DNA from: DASSKA01 sp963839365
Lineage (GTDB): Bacteria; Actinomycetota; Actinomycetes; Propionibacteriales; Nocardioidaceae
Length of the DNA: 64,000 nt
Reading direction: 5' to 3'
Assembly (NCBI GenBank): GCA_963839365.1
Contig: CAWIUT010000001.1
Span: 1,116,001-1,180,000 of the forward strand
Below, in pieces: positions 58,882 to 64,000 of this stretch (within the stretch, counting starts at the first letter, position 1; the number at the start of each line of letters is the position of its first letter). The position numbers and the translations under genes were made by a program. The notes beneath the pieces were generated by a model, which had not been told where the DNA came from, searched no databases, and saw nothing but the letters and a program-made list of their open reading frames with translations.

Positions 58882-59817
58882 TCAACGGATGGTGAGCTGC
58901 CGGTTCACCAGCCCGGAGCGAGCCGAGCGCTCCTCGGTGGTCAGCGGCGAGTCGTCGGCCAGCGCGGCCGACAGGTCCTCGGCGAACCGCGCGGCCGGGT
59001 CCTCCAGCGGCTCCACCCCCGTCCCGACCGGGAGGTCCCAGACGGGGACCAGCAGGCCCTGGGTGCGGAACGCGCCCACCAGCCGGGAGTCCTCGGTCAG
59101 CCGGTCCAAGCCCTTGACGTGCAGCCTGGCCAGCGCGGTGACCACCCCTTCCTCGTCGTACGGCAGCACCCAGCGCAGGTGCTCCTTGCTGCCGACGTCG
59201 GTCCAGTACGCCGCGTCCACCGAGACCAGCCGGGCGGTGGGGCGCGCCGCGGCGTTCGCCTGCTCCAAGGAGGCGTGCAACGTGCCGTCCGGGTCGTCCA
59301 CGTCGGCCACCCAGAAGTCGAACCCGTCGTGCACGGTCACCTCGAGCGGGCCGTCGACGACCAGGTCCTGCAGCCGCGGTCCCAGCCCCGGCGACTCGGT
59401 GAGACCGATCACGGAGCCGGGCTCGGCGTCCAACGCCTGCTGGAGGACTGCGGCCAGGTCCCGGCTGGGGTCACCGAAACCGTGCTGCACCTGCAGGCCG
59501 AGCCAGATCGCGCCGTCCTGGCGGACCAGCGCCGGCGCGGCCATCGGCAGCAGCGAGCACAGCTGCACCGCACGCTCGGGGTGGTCCCTCAGCGTCAGCG
59601 ACGCGGTGGCCGACGGCACCAGCTCGCGCATCGCCACGACGTCGCACTCCGACGGCAGTCCCTCGAACGGCCGGCCGACGTAGACCGGTGCGCCGGAGGC
59701 CGAACCGTGGCAGTTCTTGTACCTGCGTCCGGATCCGCACGGACATGGCTGACGGGGTCCCACCTCGCCGGGCGCTGCGGACGCCGCGCCGGCCTTGACC
59801 CGTGACCGCTTACCCAT
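58882..59817 (-). CDS. DUF5926 protein with N-terminal SEC-C zinc motif
   Basis: A 311-residue actinobacterial protein. A SEC-C metal-binding motif (CPCGSGRRYKNCHG) lies at about 25-38, and the remaining about 270 residues are DUF5926 with no catalytic motif visible. The SEC-C motif is seen at the SecA C-terminus, where it binds zinc. The function is unknown; a protein-binding or chaperone-adaptor role is plausible. Confidence 0.88.
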   Translation of the reverse strand: MGKRSRVKAGAASAAPGEVGPRQPCPCGSGRRYKNCHGSASGAPVYVGRPFEGLPSECDVVAMRELVPSATASLTLRDHPERAVQLCSLLPMAAPALVRQDGAIWLGLQVQHGFGDPSRDLAAVLQQALDAEPGSVIGLTESPGLGPRLQDLVVDGPLEVTVHDGFDFWVADVDDPDGTLHASLEQANAAARPTARLVSVDAAYWTDVGSKEHLRWVLPYDEEGVVTALARLHVKGLDRLTEDSRLVGAFRTQGLLVPVWDLPVGTGVEPLEDPAARFAEDLSAALADDSPLTTEERSARSGLVNRQLTIR

Positions 59818-59842
59818 GCCGGGAAGGCTACCGGGGCTGCGC

Positions 59843-60259
59843 TCACCGCAGCGGCAGCAGGGCGTGCACGGTGGTGCGCCGCGGACTGGTGTCCACCCAC
59901 CAGGACTGGGCGAGGTTCTCCACGATGAGCATGCCCCGGCCGGACACCGAGGACGGGGGCGCCTTGACCTTGTGCGGCCGGCTCTGGCCGCCGCCGTCGG
60001 TCACCGACAGGCGCAGCCGGCCGGCGTCGAGGCGCCAAGCCACCAGCAGAGTGCCGTCGGGCAGGGGCGTGGCGTGCCGCACGGCGTTGCCGACCAGCTC
60101 CGAGAGCACCACGCGGGCCTCGTCCACGCGGTCCGGGGCGGCGTCGTGCTGCTGCATCCACCGGCGCAGCCGCTGTCGCGCCAGCGCCACCGAGGAGGCC
60201 GCGAAAGGTACTCGCAGGTCGACGGGTGCACTGTCGGTGCGGATGGAGCCAGGTGACAC
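59843..60259 (-). CDS. RsbW-like serine-protein kinase / anti-sigma factor
   Basis: A 138-residue GHKL ATPase of the HATPase_c_2 type. The N-box is ELVGNAVRHA, the G1 box VTDGGG and the G2 box SGRGMLIVENLA. Such proteins phosphorylate STAS antagonists or hold sigma factors. The GTG at 60259 is chosen from the family start. It is a natural partner type for the STAS protein at 16.4 kb, but they are 43 kb apart and partnership is unproven. Confidence 0.85.
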   Translation of the reverse strand: MSPGSIRTDSAPVDLRVPFAASSVALARQRLRRWMQQHDAAPDRVDEARVVLSELVGNAVRHATPLPDGTLLVAWRLDAGRLRLSVTDGGGQSRPHKVKAPPSSVSGRGMLIVENLAQSWWVDTSPRRTTVHALLPLR

Positions 60260-60301
60260 GCGGCCCCCACTTTCCTTCCTGCTCGGTGCCGGACCGGGCC
60301 A

Positions 60302-61141
60302 TCATTCCCGAAGCTGTCGGGGCGCAAACGTGTCCGTGGCCGAGATCGCCCGCAAGTGGGCGAGCGTCGGAGCCGGCCGGTCGGTGATCACCGCCTCCAC
60401 GCCCAGCCGCACGCACAGGTCGAGGTCCGCCTGTTCGTTGACGGTCCAGACATGGATGCGCCGGCCGCTGCGGCGCAGCCGCTCCGCGACGCGGGGGTTG
60501 TCGCGCAGCAGGCCGATCCCGGGCCCGGCGATCCAGTCCTCGGCGACCAGGTTCTGCGACAGCTTCCAGGAGTGTGGGCGGTCGACGAGCAGCACCAGCT
60601 CCAGGCCGGGGGCGAGCTTGCGGACCCGGTTCAGCGCCTTCCAGGAGAAGCTCATCACCCGCGCCGGCGAGTCCTTCCCCTGCCACCCGAACGTGGTGAG
60701 CAGCTCCACCAGCCGGCGCTCGACCAGGCCGCCGTAGCGGGTGGGGTGCTTGGTCTCGATGGCCAGGTCCACGGGGCGGTGGTAGTCGGCGACCATCTCC
60801 AGCAGCCGGCGCATGGACAGCACCCGGCGGGCGTCCTCGGCAGGTTCCGGCGCCTCGTCGTCCAGGTCGGCCCACGGCGTCTTCCAGGAGGCGAAGTCGA
60901 GCTCGTCGAGCTGCGCGAGATCCATGGTCGACACCAGGCCGTGCCCGTTCGCCGTACGGTCCACCCGCCGGTCGTGCACGCACACCAGGTGGCCGTCAGC
61001 CGTCAGACGCACGTCGCACTCGAGGCCCTCGGCGCCCTCGTCGAGTGCGGCGACGTAGGCCGCGAGGGTGTGCTCGGGTTGGTGGTCGCTGGCACCGCGG
61101 TGCGCGACCACCTGGGGACGGCCCGGGACGGTGGGCTGCAT
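60302..61141 (-). CDS. glycerophosphodiester phosphodiesterase
   Basis: A 279-residue TIM-barrel GDPD. The catalytic block is VAHRGASDHQPEHTLAAY with HRG and the ExT acid, followed by LECDVRLTADGHLVCVHD. It splits glycerophosphodiesters into glycerol-3-phosphate and alcohol. There is no signal peptide, so it is cytoplasmic. It starts 93 bases after the AAA ATPase gene. Confidence 0.92.
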   Translation of the reverse strand: MQPTVPGRPQVVAHRGASDHQPEHTLAAYVAALDEGAEGLECDVRLTADGHLVCVHDRRVDRTANGHGLVSTMDLAQLDELDFASWKTPWADLDDEAPEPAEDARRVLSMRRLLEMVADYHRPVDLAIETKHPTRYGGLVERRLVELLTTFGWQGKDSPARVMSFSWKALNRVRKLAPGLELVLLVDRPHSWKLSQNLVAEDWIAGPGIGLLRDNPRVAERLRRSGRRIHVWTVNEQADLDLCVRLGVEAVITDRPAPTLAHLRAISATDTFAPRQLRE

Positions 61142-61234
61142 GCCTTCATCGTGGCACTACCTCGGTGAGACGGAAGGCGGCGCAGGCAGGGTTCGCGGAT
61201 CGTTCGCCCGTCGTTCACCGACCCGCCCCGCCGG

Positions 61235-62440
61235 TCAGGGGTGCTGGGCGCGCAGGAACTTGCCGAAGTGCGGCACGGTGAACGCGACGGTGCCGCGCTC
61301 GGAGGAGTAGACCAGGCCCTTCTTGATCAGACCGTCCCGGGCCGGCGACAGGCTCTGCGGGCGGCGCCCGAGGCTCTTGGCGACCTCCGCGGTCGTGACC
61401 GAGCCGTCGTCGTTGTCGGCGCCGAGGTCGGCCATGGTGCGCATGTAGTCCCGCTCGGCCGGGGTGGCGCGGTCGTAGCGGGCGCCGAAGAAGCCGATGG
61501 CCAGCTCTCCCTCGGCCTCCGGGGAGGCCTCGTGGACGTCCGCGGCACGGACCGGGCTGCCGACCGCCACGTCCCAGGTCACCTTGCCGTAGGCCTGAAC
61601 GAAGTACGGGTAGCCGTCGGTGAGCCGGTAGAGCACGTCGAGCGCGTCCGGCTCGTAGTCGACGTCCTCGGTGCTCGCCGGCACCAGCAGCGCCCGGTCG
61701 GCCATGTCCCGGGGCAGCCGGTCCACCACGACGTACCGGAACAGCCGCTCGGCGTAGGACTTGGCGGCGGCCAGCGCGACCGGCAGGTGCGGCAGCCCCG
61801 CGCCGACCACGACCAGCGGCGCACCCTGCTGGCTGATCTCGTGGCAGGCGCCGCACAGCGCCGCCAGCTCCGGGACCGGCACGTCCTGCATCTCGTCGAC
61901 GAACAGCGCGATCCCGACCCCGAGGTCGCCGGCCAGCTCCGCGACGTCGCTGAACAGCTCGGTGAGGTCCAGCTCCAGGTCACCGGAGTCGGCGCGGCCG
62001 CGGGTGGCCGGCACGTCGGCGCCGAGCAGCGCGCCGGGCTGCCAGCGGACCCCCTTGCGGTCCTCGGCCCGGCTGCCCAGCGCGAACGACTTCAGCACCC
62101 CGGCCACCGCGTCCACCCGGTCGGGGTCGCGGTGCCGGTGCGCGAGCTCGCGGACCGCGGCATGGGTGGCCTGCACCAGCGGCAGGCGCAGCGACCGGTC
62201 CGGCCGGGCCTCCAGCTTCCCGGTCCCCCAGGCGCGCTTGACGGCCTGGCTGCGCAGCGCGTTGAGCAGAACGGTCTTGCCGACCCCGCGCAGCCCGGAC
62301 AGCACCATCGACCGCTCCGGCCGGCCGGCGGCGACCCGCTCCAGGGTCACGTCGAACTGGCTCAGCTCGCGGTCCCGGCCGGCGAGCTCGGGAGGCCGCT
62401 GCCCGGCACCGGGCGCGTAGGGGTTGCGGACCGGGTCCAT
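61235..62440 (-). CDS. AAA-type ATPase with C-terminal winged helix (ORC/Cdc6-like fold)
   Basis: A 401-residue STAND-like ATPase. Walker A is LSGLRGVGKTVLL near 48-60, Walker B VGIALFVDEMQDV near 180, and the C-terminal about 75 residues look like a winged helix (VTTAEVAKSLGRRPQSLSPA). Actinobacterial homologues are annotated ATP-binding protein; the role is unknown. It has its own upstream region, which carries direct repeats. Confidence 0.8.
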   Translation of the reverse strand: MDPVRNPYAPGAGQRPPELAGRDRELSQFDVTLERVAAGRPERSMVLSGLRGVGKTVLLNALRSQAVKRAWGTGKLEARPDRSLRLPLVQATHAAVRELAHRHRDPDRVDAVAGVLKSFALGSRAEDRKGVRWQPGALLGADVPATRGRADSGDLELDLTELFSDVAELAGDLGVGIALFVDEMQDVPVPELAALCGACHEISQQGAPLVVVGAGLPHLPVALAAAKSYAERLFRYVVVDRLPRDMADRALLVPASTEDVDYEPDALDVLYRLTDGYPYFVQAYGKVTWDVAVGSPVRAADVHEASPEAEGELAIGFFGARYDRATPAERDYMRTMADLGADNDDGSVTTAEVAKSLGRRPQSLSPARDGLIKKGLVYSSERGTVAFTVPHFGKFLRAQHP

Positions 62441-62471
62441 GATCGGACCGTATCGGTTCGTCTAGCACGGA

Positions 62472-62584
62472 GCCTAGATTTCGCTCGCGAGTCGCAGACT
62501 GGCTACCCGGTCTCGGCCTGGCGCGCGACGCCAGGCCAGGGATCTCTTGGCGAATCTAGTGTCAATCCTAGATTTCGCTAGCGA
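62472..62584. repeat. 19-base direct repeats flanking a hairpin
   Basis: CCTAGATTTCGCTCGCGAG at 62473-62491 recurs as CCTAGATTTCGCTAGCGAG at about 62567-62585, 94 bases apart with one difference; the second contains the palindrome TCGCTAGCGA. Between them is a hairpin, GGCCTGGCG-CGCGA-CGCCAGGCC, at 62515-62537. The second copy covers the 3' end of the neighbouring gene. Operator pair or recombination scar are both possible. Confidence 0.6.
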
Positions 62585-62864
62585 GGTGTAGCGGGTCGGC
62601 GGCGTGAGCACCGGCGTGGTCGTGCGCGGCGTCGTACGACGCGTGCAGCCCGTCGCGGAGCACCGCCACCAGGTCCGGCACCTCCTCGACCGGCAGCCGG
62701 AACGTGCCCACGCAGACAGTGGACCGCCACAGGGACAGCACCACGACCCCGGCCTCGGCGTGGCGGCTGATCCGCAGGGAGCGGCCGGCCCCCCGGGCGT
62801 CGAGGAAGATCTCGCCCTCGCGCGGCACCGGCGCGGCGCGGCGTCCGGCTAGTTGCATGGCCAC
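62568..62864 (-). CDS. small conserved protein of unknown function
   Basis: A 98-residue protein with a beta-rich appearance (GEIFLDARGAGRSLRISRH, then GVVVLSLWRSTVCVGTFRLP) and an acidic-His tail. The start may be GTG 62864 or ATG 62858. It resembles small actinobacterial proteins of unknown function. The stop lies within the direct repeat, and a hairpin at 62515-62537 is the likely terminator. Confidence 0.72.
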   Translation of the reverse strand: MAMQLAGRRAAPVPREGEIFLDARGAGRSLRISRHAEAGVVVLSLWRSTVCVGTFRLPVEEVPDLVAVLRDGLHASYDAAHDHAGAHAADPLHLASEI

Positions 62865-62932
62865 ATTCTGGCCCGCCGGGACCGGGATGTCAGCAGGATC
62901 GGCCCACGCGGCCGGCTCCCTACAATGGTCGG

Positions 62933-63799
62933 ATGCCGGAGCTTCCCGAGGTGGAGGCCCTCGCGCTCGACCTGCGAGGGCGGCTCTGCGGGCGCGCCAT
63001 CGCCCGGGTGGACATCGCCGCGTTCAGCGCCCTGAAGACCTTCGACCCGCCGCTGACCGCGTTGAACGGCGCGTTCGTGGAGGACGTCACCCGGCACGGC
63101 AAGTTCCTGGACCTGACCACCTCCGCCGCCCACCTGGCCGTGCACCTGTCCCGGGCCGGCTGGATCCGGTGGCGCGACGAGGTGCCGAAGACGCCCCCGC
63201 GGCCCAGCAACAAGTCGCCGATCGCCGCCCGGGTGGTGCTCGATGACGACACCGGGCTCGACATCACGGAGGCCGGCACCCAGAAGCGGTTGGCTCTGTA
63301 CGTCGTACACGACCCCGCGGACGTGCCGGGCATCGCCCGGCTCGGCCCGGACCCCCTGGCGGACGAGTTCAGCATCGACCTGCTGCGCCGGATCCTCGCC
63401 GACGCCGGCCGCGCCCAGCTCAAGGGGGTGCTGCGCGACCAGTCGGTGGTCGCCGGCATCGGCAACGCCTACTCCGACGAGCTGCTGCACGCCGCCGGGA
63501 TGTCCCCGTTCAAGGCCGCCTCGTCGGTCGACGAGGCCGAGCTGCAGGTGCTCTACGACGCGATCCGGACCGTGCTCTCCGACGCGGTGGACCGCTCGCG
63601 TGGGCTGGCGGCCGCCGACCTGAAGGCGGAGAAGAAGGGCCACCTGGTCGTGCACGGCCGGACCGGCCAGCCCTGCCCGGTGTGCGGGGACACGATCCGG
63701 GAGGTGTCGTTCGCCGACTCCTCGTTGCAGTACTGCCCCACCTGCCAGACCGGCGGCAAGCTGCTGGCCGACCGGCGGATGTCCCGGCTGCTCAAGTAG
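62933..63799 (+). CDS. Fpg/Nei-family DNA glycosylase/AP lyase
   Basis: A 288-residue base-excision enzyme. It has the catalytic MPELPEVE N-terminus (after Met removal, Pro and Glu act), Lys57 in VTRHGKFLDL, the helix-two-turn-helix with GIGNAYSDELLHAAG near 175-190, and a C-terminal zinc finger CPVC-N17-CPTC. Fpg removes 8-oxoguanine; Nei removes oxidised pyrimidines. The subgroup is not clear from sequence. Confidence 0.92.
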   Translation: MPELPEVEALALDLRGRLCGRAIARVDIAAFSALKTFDPPLTALNGAFVEDVTRHGKFLDLTTSAAHLAVHLSRAGWIRWRDEVPKTPPRPSNKSPIAARVVLDDDTGLDITEAGTQKRLALYVVHDPADVPGIARLGPDPLADEFSIDLLRRILADAGRAQLKGVLRDQSVVAGIGNAYSDELLHAAGMSPFKAASSVDEAELQVLYDAIRTVLSDAVDRSRGLAAADLKAEKKGHLVVHGRTGQPCPVCGDTIREVSFADSSLQYCPTCQTGGKLLADRRMSRLLK

Positions 63800-63823
63800 C
63801 CCGGACCCCGTAGGTTGGGGGCC

Positions 63824-64000
63824 ATGACCTACGGCGAGATCCCGACGGTCGGCGTGGCCGGCGTCCCCGACCCGCTGCCGGAGAACCTGCACGTCCTCGA
63901 CGTGCGGGAGCCGGTGGAGTGGGCACACGGCCACATCGAGGATGCCCAGCACATCCCGCTGGGTGAGCTCCCGGCCCGGGTCGGCGAGCTGCCCGAGCGG
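63824..64000 (+). CDS. rhodanese-domain protein (5' part)
   Basis: The first 59 codons of a rhodanese-like protein, cut by the right edge of the window. LHVLDVREPVEWAHGHIEDAQHIPLGEL is the family's start (shown in two parts: LHVLDVREPVEW and GHIEDAQHIPLGEL). The active-site Cys loop would be beyond the edge. It follows the glycosylase by 24 bases. Confidence 0.85.
   Translation, partial: MTYGEIPTVGVAGVPDPLPENLHVLDVREPVEWAHGHIEDAQHIPLGELPARVGELPER

Overview
The window comes from a high-GC Gram-positive actinobacterium, most likely in or near the Nocardioidaceae (Propionibacteriales). This placement is inference from gene content: a bacterial proteasome activator, a mycobacterial-type Sdh1 succinate dehydrogenase operon, GTP-dependent PEP carboxykinase, MenB, PucR and RsbV/RsbW-type regulators, many GTG/TTG starts and many ATGA-overlapping operons. 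It is chromosomal, with mostly housekeeping and transport genes and two accessory regions.

Region by region. (1) 1-2.6 kb is the right end of an integrated conjugative element: a relaxase/helicase gene broken by several frameshifts, a cluster of ACGGGCG repeats, an excisionase and an intact tyrosine integrase that abuts the 3' end of menB. (2) 2.6-19.1 kb is core and transport: menB, an F420-type nitroreductase, an NCS1 permease, purine nucleoside phosphorylase, an ACT protein, a 2'-5' RNA ligase family protein, a divergent PucR regulator/D-amino-acid dehydrogenase pair, hemerythrin, a fluoride channel, a potDABC polyamine-type ABC operon, a STAS anti-sigma antagonist and an ArsR/MFS pair. 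Two good matches to SigB/SigF-type promoters (GTTT-N15-GGGTAT) precede the hemerythrin and STAS genes. (3) 20.2-31.7 kb looks like a relic genomic island in tRNA-Arg(ACG). The intact tRNA is at the right edge and a decayed copy of its 3' end, followed by a strong hairpin, is at the left edge. It carries an APC-type potassium permease with an orphan KdpD-like/KdpE pair, a Doc toxin-antitoxin module, a HigB fragment, IS110 and IS256 transposase fragments, a monocarboxylate symporter (mctP) and a methyltransferase.

(4) 31.9-35.8 kb holds pckG and then what I consider the most interesting locus: a LuxR/TrmB-like regulator convergent with a 59-codon gene for a secreted peptide. The mature peptide would be about 26 residues and carries the motif DTGWF twice. 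It has a palindrome upstream and G-rich repeats between the two genes. It looks like a possible peptide signal/regulator pair.

(5) 35.7-64 kb is again core: tRNA-Ser(GCT) and tRNA-Ser(TGA), a biotinyl-type carrier protein, nitrilase, MobA-like and DUF6457 genes, quinone reductase, Bpa, pterin dehydratase, the sdhBAC operon with its small upstream partner, two HAD phosphatases and serS, a PAP2-diacylglycerol kinase fusion, a C45 peptidase, pheA, larB-larC (nickel-pincer cofactor) with a TMEM165-type transporter, arginine deiminase with N-terminal tandem repeats, acetyltransferases, an RsbW-like kinase, GDPD, an AAA ATPase, an Fpg/Nei glycosylase and the start of a rhodanese gene. I saw no CRISPR array, rRNA or recognisable riboswitch.
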